Of a stretch of 37,338 nt of DNA, positions 15,195 to 23,496 are shown in pieces. The position numbers were made by a program, and so were the translations under genes. The number at the start of each line of letters is the position of its first letter. Positions within the stretch are counted from its first letter, which is position 1. The notes under the pieces were generated by a model. That model was given only the letters and a program-made list of their open reading frames with translations, had not been told where the DNA came from and ran no database searches. Origin of the DNA: an uncultured Oscillospiraceae bacterium (lineage in GTDB: Bacteria; Bacillota; Clostridia; Oscillospirales; Acutalibacteraceae); NCBI GenBank assembly GCA_949283785.1, contig CASDTR010000002.1:1-37338 (forward strand), in the 5' to 3' direction.

Positions 15195-16051
15195 TTAAAA
15201 TCCTCCGTAAGACTGAATATGAGGGGAAATGCCATTAAGAGAAAATATGAAATATATATGGTGAGTCCAAAAAAAGAAAATTCAGGAAAAACTATCGCAG
15301 GATAGTACTTTGCATCCCCCGCTCCCACCGCAATGCCCGCCGATATAATAAAAATCAGGAGAAGCAGAACAGCCAGGGATAAGCCGTCCCGCCTGTCAAA
15401 GCGAAAGCCGGAGAAGGAAGTGCGTCCTCTGAGTCCCCAGCCTCTGCTCTTCATGGAGTCGGCGGTTTCCACAGCGTTTTCTAAAGCCCATGTTATGAGA
15501 ATTGAGAGGATTTTAACGCCGTTTCCCGCTTTTGTGAAAAATCCGCCCTCATCCAAACCTCTGCCTATGGATTTCTGTGCGGAAACTGTTTTTTTAAGCT
15601 GTCTGTTAAACCTCGGCACAAATCTTAAAGTCATGGAAAACAAAAGGGCGATTGAAGGGGAGAGCTTTCCGAAAAGACACATGAGCTTATCCGAGGTCAT
15701 GACCTCGTTGAGGCAGGAAAACCACATGAGCACCCCCAAAAGCATAAGGGCGGCGGCAAGGGAATAAATAAGTGATTCGAGGGTAATCGGATTGTCATTT
15801 ACATACAGGAGAATAGTGAACCCCTCATGGTTAAAGGCGGCGTTTATCACTGCGGCAAAAATCACAAGGAGCAGGGACATTCCGAGAGTTTTAAAGGCTT
15901 TCTTCCCTTTAAGATAAACCGAATATCCGAAAGCGCAGATAAAGGAAATTACAAGAAAAACGGGATGCATCAGAAACATTGAAAAGCCTGCGGCGAAAAG
16001 GAAAAATACAAGCAGCACAAAGGGGTGAAGGGAGGCAAAGGGAGTATTCAT
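15167..16051 (-). CDS. ecfT: ECF transporter transmembrane subunit EcfT (CbiQ-like)
   Basis: A 294-residue membrane protein of the CbiQ/EcfT family with about six hydrophobic spans. The two coupling-helix motifs that contact the ATPases are visible as SAQKSIGRG (157-165) and KSRGWGLRGR (201-210), variants of the usual Ala-Arg-Gly motifs. It links the S component to the fused ATPase. Its ATG overlaps the stop of the DUF4430 lipoprotein gene by 4 nt (ATGA), which ties the surface protein and transporter together in translation. No soluble extra domain is present. Confidence 0.9.
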   Translation of the reverse strand: MNTPFASLHPFVLLVFFLFAAGFSMFLMHPVFLVISFICAFGYSVYLKGKKAFKTLGMSLLLVIFAAVINAAFNHEGFTILLYVNDNPITLESLIYSLAAALMLLGVLMWFSCLNEVMTSDKLMCLFGKLSPSIALLFSMTLRFVPRFNRQLKKTVSAQKSIGRGLDEGGFFTKAGNGVKILSILITWALENAVETADSMKSRGWGLRGRTSFSGFRFDRRDGLSLAVLLLLIFIISAGIAVGAGDAKYYPAIVFPEFSFFGLTIYISYFLLMAFPLIFSLTEDFKWYRSKSKI

Positions 16052-16773
16052 CGGCCGTTTTCCTCAAACCACCGGTCGCCCACGTCGCGGCCTAAATCGC
16101 AGGTATAACGCCACTGTATTTTGTCGCCGTCACTGAGCTTATACCTGCTGCACCCGTAGTTGGGAAACCAGCCGTTTACGCTGTAAGTCCAGCCCGAGAG
16201 CTCGCCGCAGTCGAACTCATAAATATTTCCTATGCCCTCAATGTAATTGCTGTTATACATGGGAGTCTTTTCAAACTCCATATGTATCCTGTTTTTCTTC
16301 ATCTCACGGTTCAGAACGTCGAAAACCGTTTCGCCTTCGTAAAAAATAACTTTTCGCTCTTTATATATGATTCCGTCCTCGGGAAGCACGGAAAGCTTGT
16401 CCTTATTAAATTTATCCATATTGTCGAGAATGGTCAGGCAGTCAACGGAAAGAGTGCAGTAATTTACCTTTGTTTTGTCGGCGGGCTCCAAGTCATCCGC
16501 AGGGGCAGGTCTCTTTTCCGAAGCCTGAGTTTCCTCCTGAGAGGATGGATACTGTGAAACTGAGCTGTCCTTTTGCTCTGATGCGTTTTCAGAGACGGAG
16601 GAAATATTTTTCTCGCTCTCCGAGTCTTCGGTCATATTGCTTTCAAATTCAGATTGATAAAATTCACAATCGCTTTCCGAAGGGATATCATCGGGAAATT
16701 CGATTTTGCATCCGGAAAAAAATACAGTGATCAAAATAAAAAAAAATAAAATAAGTGAGGCGGTTTTTTTCAT
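16048..16773 (-). CDS. DUF4430 (transcobalamin C-terminal-like) lipoprotein, predicted corrinoid binder
   Basis: A 241-residue lipoprotein: signal peptide with lipobox FSGC (C22), a Ser/Glu-rich spacer of about 75 residues (30-105), then one DUF4430 domain (about 105-230). Domain signatures are CTLSVDCLTILDN, LPEDGIIY, EGETVFDVLN, TPMYNSNYIEGIGNIYEFDCG, SGWTYSVNGWFPNYGCSRY and GDKIQWRYTCDLG. DUF4430 is the fold of the C-terminal domain of transcobalamin and intrinsic factor, where it caps cobalamin, so B12 or corrinoid binding at the outer face of the membrane is a reasonable inference in this operon. The start is ATG 16773, 6 nt after AAAGG; the longer frame starts with TTG and adds only six residues. 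It overlaps ecfT by 4 nt. Confidence 0.88.
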   Translation of the reverse strand: MKKTASLILFFFILITVFFSGCKIEFPDDIPSESDCEFYQSEFESNMTEDSESEKNISSVSENASEQKDSSVSQYPSSQEETQASEKRPAPADDLEPADKTKVNYCTLSVDCLTILDNMDKFNKDKLSVLPEDGIIYKERKVIFYEGETVFDVLNREMKKNRIHMEFEKTPMYNSNYIEGIGNIYEFDCGELSGWTYSVNGWFPNYGCSRYKLSDGDKIQWRYTCDLGRDVGDRWFEENGR

Positions 16774-16817
16774 TTCAGCCTTTGCGGACAAAAGTCCCCG
16801 TCCTTTCTTTTTAATGG

Positions 16818-16844
16818 GGGCGGGCAGCTTAAAGCTGTCCGCCC
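16818..16844 (-). repeat. Intercistronic stem-loop in the cobalamin operon
   Basis: A 13-position inverted repeat with 12 pairs (GGGCGGACAGCTT / AAGCTGCCCGCCC on the minus strand) and a 1-nt centre sits in the 91-nt gap between the propeller gene and the DUF4430 gene. No U-run follows, so it is more likely an RNA processing or stability element, or a partial stop that sets the ratio of the first protein to the transporter, than a full terminator. Confidence 0.5.
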
Positions 16845-16864
16845 TCAGCTAAAACGGCGAAAAC

Positions 16865-19504
16865 TCAGCGCCTTTTACGTCTGCCCAAAAGCAGCACGGC
16901 AAGGAGAGAAGCTGAACCAAGGGGAATAAAGGAGATCATGCCGTCGCCGAGGCTTTCGGGTTGTGATGCGCTTTGGGGAACCGCAAAATAAGTTCCGCCG
17001 TTTTGAGCCGTAAATTTAAGGGATGCGTTTTCATAAACTGCATCTTCCTCATATACGGCTTTACCGTTTTCAAAGCGGTAAAGCTTATACTCTCCGTCGG
17101 GGAGAGAGGTTTTGAGAGTTATCTGCGCCTTGGCGGGAAGAGCGCCCTCATGGTCAAGGGAAAATACAAAGGCGTCGGGATAAAGGGCTTTGATTTCGTC
17201 TTCGTAATCGGAACTGAAAGTGACCGAAATGTCAAAGTCCGTTGCGGGGTCAGTAATATCGGTACCTTTAAAGGAAAATACGGCGTTTTCATACTCTGCG
17301 CTGTATGCGTCGGGCGAGCCTGCGAGATTCATAAGCATCTCGGAAATTATAACGCCTTCCTTAAGTCCCTCTATCACTCTGCGGGCAAAAACTACGTCCT
17401 CATAGCGTGTGACGTATTCCCTGTCCGTTTCCGAAAGAAGGGCGTATTCATTTTCGATTTCCGAAACAGCCTTTTCCGTTTCAAGAGTGATGTTAAGTGG
17501 GTCTATTTCATTGAAAATCCTCTCGTCAAGGGCGTCCACCCTGCTTTGAAGCTCGTTTATTTTGTCGGAAGCCGCAAGGAGCTTTTCCCCGTCGCACATT
17601 TTCTTTACTTCGTCCTTCTGCATTTCGTAAAGAGAAAGCACTTCGAGAATTTTATCCCTGTCCTTAAGGGTGACCTTGTCTGCGCTCGGAAGAGCCTCAA
17701 TAAGCTCATTGAGTTTTGAAGCGGCGTCCTGATTTTTAAGGTTTTCTATAACCGCAGCGCATTTTAAAAGCTTCTCGGGATTTTCCACAAGGGCTTTGCT
17801 CTCCTGTGAAAGAGCGTTATATTTTGCGTACCAGCCGTTTACGGTGTCCGCGTCGTCAATTGTGAGAGCGTCGGGATTTACGTTTTTAATGTATTCGTTA
17901 AGGTCTTTAACGACTTGTTCCTCGTTTTTGAGGTTTTCAATTGTTTCAAGCATCTTTACAAGGCTTTCGTAATTCGTGACCTTGGCCTTTTCGCTTTCGC
18001 TCATTAAATCATAACGAAGCTTGAGTCTGTTGAGGCGGTATTCGTCCCTTTCGGTGAATCCCGTAAAATCAAAAAGGGATATTGCGTTTACCATGTCCTC
18101 GGCGGTGTATTCTCCGTCGGCCGAATCAACATGGCTGAAGCAATACATCTTTCCGCCGTCGTTATAGAAATAAATTGAGCCGTCGCCGCCTATTGCCGCG
18201 CTCTGGGAGCAGTACTGAAGCTGTGAGGGAACGGCGAGAATATCGTATTCCGGCTCCGTCTGACCCTGACTGTCCGATATGACATAGACGCAGGAGGACG
18301 AGGGAGTGTATCCGCCCGAAGCGTATCCGCCGTAATCCACCACATACATCTTGACTTCATAATTGTTTTCCTCAGTGGCATAGGCTGTTGTAATTATGGG
18401 TGAGGACTGGGTCTTTATCTCGTCTATCTGATATATTATCTCAAGGGTTTCGCTGTCCATCACGGTAAAGCCGTTGCCCGATGAGATCCCGCCGCCTCCT
18501 ATATAGAGCCTTCCGCCGAAAACTACGGGACTTGAGGTGATGTCGTTTCCGATATTTGTCTTCATTACGGAGGAAGCGTCGAAGGTGTTGTCACCGGAAA
18601 GCTTCACGGAATATATATTTCCGCTTTTAAGAGCGACAAAAACTCTGTTTGTCGCAGCGTCATAGTGAACGCTGCTCCTTATTCCCGATGCTGCGTCGGG
18701 CTCTAAAACAAGAGTATCGTATACCTTATCCTCGGTGAGGCTGTGGATGACAAGCTCCGTCGCCTCGCCGCCGAAAATTATGGCGTCACCCACTATGGCT
18801 CCAGCGCTCCAGTAGTAGCCGCTCTTCATGTTTTCCGGCTTATAGGTCCAGACGGGGGCCTTTACCTCGTCGATTTTTGCGGGATTTTCGTCGGTCGTAT
18901 CAAAGCATACATAAGCTCCTTCGCCAGCACTGCCGTCTGAAACGCCTACATAGATGTGACCTTCATATCCTATGACAGCCGAAAGAGGCTGTATCCTGCT
19001 GTTTGCCCCTCCTATGGGCTCCGAAATCCACAGCTGCTCCATGGTCTCCTCATCGTAGGCGATTATTACGGCTCCCGTGCCGTCGGCCGCAGCTCTCGGG
19101 ACATAGATCACCCCGTCAAAATATGCGATGGTCGAAAAGAACTGGCTCTTTCCCGCACAGGGTACGGATTTCAGGATTTCCCCCGTATTTGCGTCAACTC
19201 GGTAGAGCTTGCTCTGTCCAGCCAAGAGGCAGTAAAGGTAATCTCCTACTATAACGGGGGTTCCGGGAACGTCGCTCCAGCCCGTGCCGAAGGAGGTAGC
19301 CCACTTTTCCTCAGTCTCGCCTGCGTAAATCGGGGTTTTGCTGTCAACTATTCCCTGGGAAAGGGCTTCGCCTCTGAACTGGGAATAGCTCAGGTATTCC
19401 TTTTCGGGAGAGACCTCTCTCGCTGCCGAAATACATATCGGCAGGGAAAGCGCTACGGCAAAAACCAGCAAAAGGCTTACAAGGGATTTTGTGATTTTCT
19501 TCAT
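16865..19504 (-). CDS. Secreted membrane-anchored PQQ-like beta-propeller protein of the cobalamin operon
   Basis: An 879-residue exported protein, first gene after the cobalamin riboswitch. Residues 1-27 are a signal peptide (MKKITKSLVSLLL...). About 60-455 form a PQQ-like beta-propeller with repeated blade patterns such as GDYLYCL, GVIYVPR, GHIYVG, GNIYSVKL, GRLYIGGG and GSIYFYN. About 465-735 are mainly helical with repeated segments (xTEVxxLxxxYxxLSExxK-like: LSESEKAKV, LSQESKALV, LSETDREYV), a spacer type common in Firmicutes surface proteins. About 750-850 are a beta domain, and the end is one membrane span plus RRKRR. No LPXTG is present. In context it is a candidate corrinoid-capture protein, comparable in idea to the BtuG propeller of Bacteroidota; that function is inference. 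The start is ATG 19504 with AAAGGA 8 nt upstream; the longer frame runs back into the riboswitch. Confidence 0.85.
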   Translation of the reverse strand: MKKITKSLVSLLLVFAVALSLPICISAAREVSPEKEYLSYSQFRGEALSQGIVDSKTPIYAGETEEKWATSFGTGWSDVPGTPVIVGDYLYCLLAGQSKLYRVDANTGEILKSVPCAGKSQFFSTIAYFDGVIYVPRAAADGTGAVIIAYDEETMEQLWISEPIGGANSRIQPLSAVIGYEGHIYVGVSDGSAGEGAYVCFDTTDENPAKIDEVKAPVWTYKPENMKSGYYWSAGAIVGDAIIFGGEATELVIHSLTEDKVYDTLVLEPDAASGIRSSVHYDAATNRVFVALKSGNIYSVKLSGDNTFDASSVMKTNIGNDITSSPVVFGGRLYIGGGGISSGNGFTVMDSETLEIIYQIDEIKTQSSPIITTAYATEENNYEVKMYVVDYGGYASGGYTPSSSCVYVISDSQGQTEPEYDILAVPSQLQYCSQSAAIGGDGSIYFYNDGGKMYCFSHVDSADGEYTAEDMVNAISLFDFTGFTERDEYRLNRLKLRYDLMSESEKAKVTNYESLVKMLETIENLKNEEQVVKDLNEYIKNVNPDALTIDDADTVNGWYAKYNALSQESKALVENPEKLLKCAAVIENLKNQDAASKLNELIEALPSADKVTLKDRDKILEVLSLYEMQKDEVKKMCDGEKLLAASDKINELQSRVDALDERIFNEIDPLNITLETEKAVSEIENEYALLSETDREYVTRYEDVVFARRVIEGLKEGVIISEMLMNLAGSPDAYSAEYENAVFSFKGTDITDPATDFDISVTFSSDYEDEIKALYPDAFVFSLDHEGALPAKAQITLKTSLPDGEYKLYRFENGKAVYEEDAVYENASLKFTAQNGGTYFAVPQSASQPESLGDGMISFIPLGSASLLAVLLLGRRKRR

Positions 19505-19560
19505 TTTCTTCTTTCCTTTCTCTTTTTTCGGCACCTTCACACCATACCAAACGGAAAAAC

Positions 19561-19587
19561 AAAAAAGCCGAGCTGAATGCTCGGCCT
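19561..19587 (-). terminator. Leader terminator between the cobalamin riboswitch and the first gene
   Basis: On the minus strand AGGCCGAGC and GCTCGGCTT form a 9-bp stem (one G-U) with loop ATTCA, followed by TTTTGTTTTT. It lies about 95 nt after the B12 box and 57 nt before the start codon, the place expected for an expression platform that ends transcription when ligand is bound. Confidence 0.8.
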
Positions 19588-19680
19588 TAAGGCATGAGAA
19601 AGAAAACGGAAATGAAAACACAAAATCCGCTTTTTTCTTTAATCGCCTCGATCTCCCACCGAAATCAGCAATCAACGCAC

Positions 19681-19845
19681 TACGGCAGGTCTCCTGGCTC
19701 AAAATCATCCTCAGGCTAAACCTTCCCGGTTTCCCAGTGGCAGAGCTTGCGCTCTAATAGCCTTCGTCATTTTTACAGTAGCGGGGGCTGCTGCGGAGTC
19801 TGACCGCATTCCCTTTTAATTTACCCTTCGGTAAAACCGTAATCC
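19681..19845 (-). promoter_or_regulatory. Cobalamin riboswitch aptamer
   Basis: On the minus strand the conserved cobalamin-aptamer blocks occur in order: AAAGGGAATGCGG, GCAGCCCCCGCTACTGTAA, ATGACGAAGG, GCCACTGGGAAACCGGGAAG, a GGATGA block and the B12 box GAGCCAGGAGACCTGCC (19700-19684). The closing helix is TACGG (19841-19837) with CCGTA (19685-19681). In this class binding of adenosyl- or methyl-/aquo-cobalamin lowers expression of uptake or synthesis genes. Here it controls the propeller-DUF4430-ECF operon by the leader terminator at 19561-19587. Confidence 0.96.
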
Positions 19846-19882
19846 GTCGGGGCAAAAGCCCCTGTGTGAAGTTGTCAATGCT

Positions 19883-19911
19883 ACTATACATTACCTTTGC
19901 CCTCATGTCAA
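19883..19911 (-). promoter_or_regulatory. Promoter of the cobalamin-uptake operon
   Basis: On the minus strand TTGACA (19911-19906) and TATAGT (19888-19883) are separated by 17 nt. Transcription would begin near 19876, giving a leader of about 370 nt that contains the full aptamer and the terminator. A second TTGACA-like site at 19878-19873 has no good -10. Confidence 0.8.
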
Positions 19912-19995
19912 ACAAAAGGTTAAAATATTTGTAATAAAAACGTAATAAATAGCAATTCTGAATTGTAACTATTATGCCTCAAAATAATACTTGCA

Positions 19996-20017
19996 GGAGA
20001 GAAGGCGCCTTTTCTCC
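19996..20017. repeat. Inverted repeat in the divergent gap before the two-component genes
   Basis: GGAGAGAAG and CTTTTCTCC (9 bp with one wobble) flank GCGC. T-rich runs follow on both strands only after about 9-11 nt, so it is a weak terminator candidate. It may equally be an operator for the regulator genes. A TATAAT at 20049-20054 is the likely -10 for the downstream regulator gene. Confidence 0.35.
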
Positions 20018-20092
20018 CGCGGTACTTCTTTTTATCGCCGTGTCGGTGTATAATTGACGTAAAAGTTTTATGGGCAAAGAGAGGAAAAGGGT

Positions 20093-20782
20093 ATGTACAA
20101 CATTCTTGTTTGCGACGATGATAAGGCAATACTTGATTCGATCGAGATTTATCTGAAAGCGGAGGGATATAACGTTGTCCGAGCCGAAAACGGAGAAGCG
20201 GCCGTTGAAGCGGTAAAGGGCAGGGATATCCACTGTGCGGTCATGGATATTATGATGCCGGGCCTCGACGGACTCGGCGCAACCCTCAAGCTTCGAGAGA
20301 ATCACAATTTCCCCATTATTTTACTTTCGGCAAAAAGCGAGGATTCCGATAAAATCACGGGGCTTACCTTCGGAGCAGACGACTATGTGACAAAACCCTT
20401 CAATCCCCTTGAGCTTGTGGCGAGAGTAAAGTCACAGATAAGACGATTTGTCAACCTCGGCAGCATCGAGAAAAAGGAGAACGCAATCGTAAACGGCGGC
20501 CTGGTGCTGGACACCGCCGCCAGAGAGCTTTCCGTTGACGGGGAGCCCGTCCACCTTACCGCAAGGGAATACGGAATAATGGAGCTGCTTATGAGAAATC
20601 TCGGCAGAGTCCTTTCGACCCAGCAGATATATGAAGCGGTGTGGAACGAGCCCAGCTTCTCAACCGAAAAGACAGTAACCGTTCACATAAGGCGAATAAG
20701 GGAAAAGATCGAAATCAATCCCAAGGAGCCTAAGTATTTAAAGGTGGTGTGGGGAATTGGCTACAAAATTGAGAAAATTTAG
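20093..20782 (+). CDS. OmpR/PhoB-family response regulator
   Basis: A 229-residue two-domain regulator. Receiver domain (1-120): acidic pair DDD at 8-10, phospho-acceptor D52 in VMDIMMPGLDG, S79, and K101 in YVTKPFNP. The C-terminal winged helix (about 130-229) has LTAREYGIMELLMRNLGRVLS, EKTVTVHIRRIREKIE and the wing ending VWGIGYKIE. It is phosphorylated by the kinase encoded directly downstream, whose frame overlaps it by 26 nt. GAGG lies 8 nt before ATG 20093. It ends with a genuine TAG stop at the expected family length. The target genes are unknown. Confidence 0.95.
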   Translation: MYNILVCDDDKAILDSIEIYLKAEGYNVVRAENGEAAVEAVKGRDIHCAVMDIMMPGLDGLGATLKLRENHNFPIILLSAKSEDSDKITGLTFGADDYVTKPFNPLELVARVKSQIRRFVNLGSIEKKENAIVNGGLVLDTAARELSVDGEPVHLTAREYGIMELLMRNLGRVLSTQQIYEAVWNEPSFSTEKTVTVHIRRIREKIEINPKEPKYLKVVWGIGYKIEKI

Positions 20783-23336
20783 TTACGGCATATTGATGAA
20801 ATCGGTTATCTTCCTTATTACGGCGGGATGTATCGCAATGGCGGGAAGAGCCGTATTTAAAATCGCCGTTTCAGATTCATTATTTTACCGCAATTACGGC
20901 GCAGACTATCAGTACGATGATGATTTTCTTTCATCCTGGACTTTTGCGGATATGCTCGAGAAGGATATAGACAAAATATCAAGATATGCTCAGCGTTATC
21001 ACGGCGACGAGGAATATGTAAACAGCGGTCAGGCGTGGTCTGATTACGAGGCAGAGCTAAAGGATGATTCAGCAAAAACTACTGAAAGAGAAATAAATGA
21101 AAAAATAAAATATTACATTGATTATTACTCCGTATATTCAGAAGAGGTGAACGGCGAAACGCCTACGATGCCTTATGTCGGGTCCGAAGAAGAAACAACG
21201 GCAGCTTACTCAAACGGTGAAGCTGAGTATACCCTCGAATACGCAAAACAGGTGCTTTCGTCCGATTATTACTCCTCTCTCGAAAGAGAAATAGAAAGCA
21301 TAAAAAGTAATAACAACAGTACCCTTAAATCCAATATAAGCAATGCGCAGCTTTATTTTCTCAGCGATTATGAGTCACTGAAAAGTGAAATTTCATCCAT
21401 TAAAAGCTTAAAATTCATATACGACGACGGCAGCGTTTTTGTCACCAATATTGACGGCGCAGAAAAACAGGCAGATAAAAACTACACTGAGTATTTTTCA
21501 TCTCTGAGCTTTTCAGTTACCTCTCAAGGAATGGTAAGCGGCAGCTATAATTTTTCAGGGTATATCGCCGATATAACTTCTTCAAAAGATAATTTGAGCA
21601 TAGGCTTAGATACCGACATGATTTCTGCGGGAACCGCTGACGACAAATATACAAAAGCCGCATCAGACTATATTTCCATGTATTATGACATACGCGATGA
21701 AGCCATCGACGCTTCGGTAAGCGGATTAATTGCCCTTGCAGGCATAATCTATCTGATGATAACCGCAGGCAGAAGGGATAAAAACGAGCCCGTTGAGGAA
21801 ACGGCCATTGACCGCTGCTTCCATGACATTCATTTTCTTATTTCGGGAGCTATTATTTTCCTTGCGTTTATGGCTGCAATTGTCTTTATTGACTCAGTGG
21901 GATTTTACAGTGAAGAAATTCTGAAATATGAAAACATATTCACTGCAATCATGTTTGCCGCTTCTCTTATTATTCTCGAATGGTTTATGTCCTTTGTGAG
22001 AGCCTTTAAAGCACGTACACTTATTAAACACTCACTCTGGTATGTAATCGTAAGAAAAATAGCACACTTCTTTAAAAAATGTGCAAAGAAAATAAAAGCT
22101 GCATTTGATTTAGGCTATCATTTTACATGCCTTAAAAAATCGGTGCTCTTTAAAGCGGTGCTTTTCTTCGGAGTTAATGGACTGCTGCTTCTCATAGGAG
22201 CGGTAAGCGCATATGGCGGAGACGGTTCGGTTTTCTTCATACTTTTCCTTTTTCCGGCAGTGATTTTCAACACCGCATTCCTTGCAGCGACATTTAAAAC
22301 CATTAAAAATCTCGACAAAATTTTCGCCGAAGTACACAAGGGGGTTCAGGGCGATTTCAATTTCTCGCTTGATTACTCAAGGATGAAGGAGCCCGTAAGA
22401 GGCTTTGCACGAGACGTAGAAAACATGCAGCAGGGACTTAAAATCGCCGTGGAGGACGCGATAAAAGGCGAGAGAATGAAAACGGAGCTTATTACCAACG
22501 TCTCCCACGACCTTAAAACTCCCTTAACTTCAATAATCAACTATGTGGATCTTCTGAGCAGGTGCGATATAACCGACGAGACCGCAAAGGAATATATCGG
22601 AGTGCTCAGCGATAAATCCGCAAAGCTCAAAAAGCTCATTGAAGATCTTGTGGAGGCTTCAAAGGCCAGCACGGGAAACGTAAAAATCAATAAGATAAAG
22701 ATGAATCTCTATGAGCTGGCTGTTCAGGCGGTGGGAGAGCACGAGGACGCCCTCTCCGAAAGAGGCATTGAGGTGCGCATCAACACCCCCGAAAAACAGC
22801 CTGTGGTTTTGGCGGATAATCAAAAGACGTGGCGAATTATCGACAATCTTTTCAGCAACGTAAAGAAATACTCGCTGAAAGGCTCAAGGGCGTATATCAC
22901 CGTTGACGAAAAGGACGGCTGGGGCAGATTTTCAATAAAGAATATCTCAGAAAAGGCCCTCGACATCTCCCCCGACGAATTGACTCAGAGATTTGTAAGA
23001 GGCGACGCCTCAAGGTCCACGGAAGGCAGCGGACTGGGACTTTCCATTTCAAAGAGTCTGTGCGAGCTTCAGGGCGGCAGATTTACAATCGAAATAGACG
23101 GAGACCTTTTCAAAGCCACCGTTGAGCTTCCCCTTGTTTCGGAAAACGAAAAAGCAAATAAAAACGCTCTCTTAGAGCGGGAAAGAGCTCAGAGATATGC
23201 ATCGCAAGGAGCCAATCTCAACGCTTCATTTAATCTTCCTCCTGATTTGAAGGTGAGCGAACAGACGGCAGAAGAGCTTCGCCGCAGACAGATTGACGCT
23301 TCACGAAACTTTGCGCCGCCAACTGATATAAAGTAA
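20757..23336 (+). CDS. Sensor histidine kinase with large extracytoplasmic domain and multiple membrane spans
   Basis: An 859-residue kinase. TM1 is about 11-31. An acidic, helix-rich outer region (about 40-315) includes SSDYYSSLEREIESIKS and a beta part around IYDDGSVFVTNIDG. Further spans lie at about 320-337, 357-380, 393-415, 463-485 and 490-512. A HAMP-like link leads to HisKA with NVSHDLKTPLTSI (H584) and a HATPase domain with the N box DNLFSNVKKYS (696-706) and G box EGSGLGLS (756-763). The tail (795-859) is charged and probably disordered. The N box has Val-Lys where Ala-x-Lys is common. The cue sensed is not readable. The start is uncertain: TTG 20757 overlaps the regulator gene; TTG 20769 and ATG 20796 are alternatives, the latter without a ribosome site. 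A terminator follows. Confidence 0.88.
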   Translation: MATKLRKFSYGILMKSVIFLITAGCIAMAGRAVFKIAVSDSLFYRNYGADYQYDDDFLSSWTFADMLEKDIDKISRYAQRYHGDEEYVNSGQAWSDYEAELKDDSAKTTEREINEKIKYYIDYYSVYSEEVNGETPTMPYVGSEEETTAAYSNGEAEYTLEYAKQVLSSDYYSSLEREIESIKSNNNSTLKSNISNAQLYFLSDYESLKSEISSIKSLKFIYDDGSVFVTNIDGAEKQADKNYTEYFSSLSFSVTSQGMVSGSYNFSGYIADITSSKDNLSIGLDTDMISAGTADDKYTKAASDYISMYYDIRDEAIDASVSGLIALAGIIYLMITAGRRDKNEPVEETAIDRCFHDIHFLISGAIIFLAFMAAIVFIDSVGFYSEEILKYENIFTAIMFAASLIILEWFMSFVRAFKARTLIKHSLWYVIVRKIAHFFKKCAKKIKAAFDLGYHFTCLKKSVLFKAVLFFGVNGLLLLIGAVSAYGGDGSVFFILFLFPAVIFNTAFLAATFKTIKNLDKIFAEVHKGVQGDFNFSLDYSRMKEPVRGFARDVENMQQGLKIAVEDAIKGERMKTELITNVSHDLKTPLTSIINYVDLLSRCDITDETAKEYIGVLSDKSAKLKKLIEDLVEASKASTGNVKINKIKMNLYELAVQAVGEHEDALSERGIEVRINTPEKQPVVLADNQKTWRIIDNLFSNVKKYSLKGSRAYITVDEKDGWGRFSIKNISEKALDISPDELTQRFVRGDASRSTEGSGLGLSISKSLCELQGGRFTIEIDGDLFKATVELPLVSENEKANKNALLERERAQRYASQGANLNASFNLPPDLKVSEQTAEELRRRQIDASRNFAPPTDIK

Positions 23337-23381
23337 AAAGTCTTCTCAATGAATAATACACATAAATAAACAGTTTAAATC

Positions 23382-23426
23382 ACTTCCTCGCAATGGTGTT
23401 AAAGCACTTTTGCGGGGAAGTTTTTT
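23382..23426 (+). terminator. Terminator of the two-component operon
   Basis: The stem ACTTCCTCGCA / TGCGGGGAAGT (11 bp, one G-U) is closed by an 18-nt loop with weak internal pairing and followed by TTTTTT. It starts about 45 nt after the kinase stop. Confidence 0.85.
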
Positions 23427-23496
23427 ATGGGCGAAGTTTTCCGCAAATATTATATAAATGTGCAAAACATATTTTCGCCGTTAACGGGAGAATAAT

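Noticed and set aside
16865-16960. LPXTG-type sortase signal at the end of the propeller protein
   Set aside because: A hydrophobic span and RRKRR are present, but there is no LPXTG-like motif before them.
16973-17719. Plus-strand open frame of 248 codons
   Set aside because: It is a mirror of the helical part of the propeller protein gene; its Phe/Val/Gly-rich composition is what antisense reading of that gene gives.
18956-19576. Plus-strand open frame of 206 codons
   Set aside because: Antisense to the start of the propeller gene and its leader terminator, with no protein-like features.
19873-19878. TTGACA-like -35 just upstream of the aptamer
   Set aside because: No acceptable -10 at 16-18 nt; the TTGACA-N17-TATAGT pair at 19883-19911 is much better.
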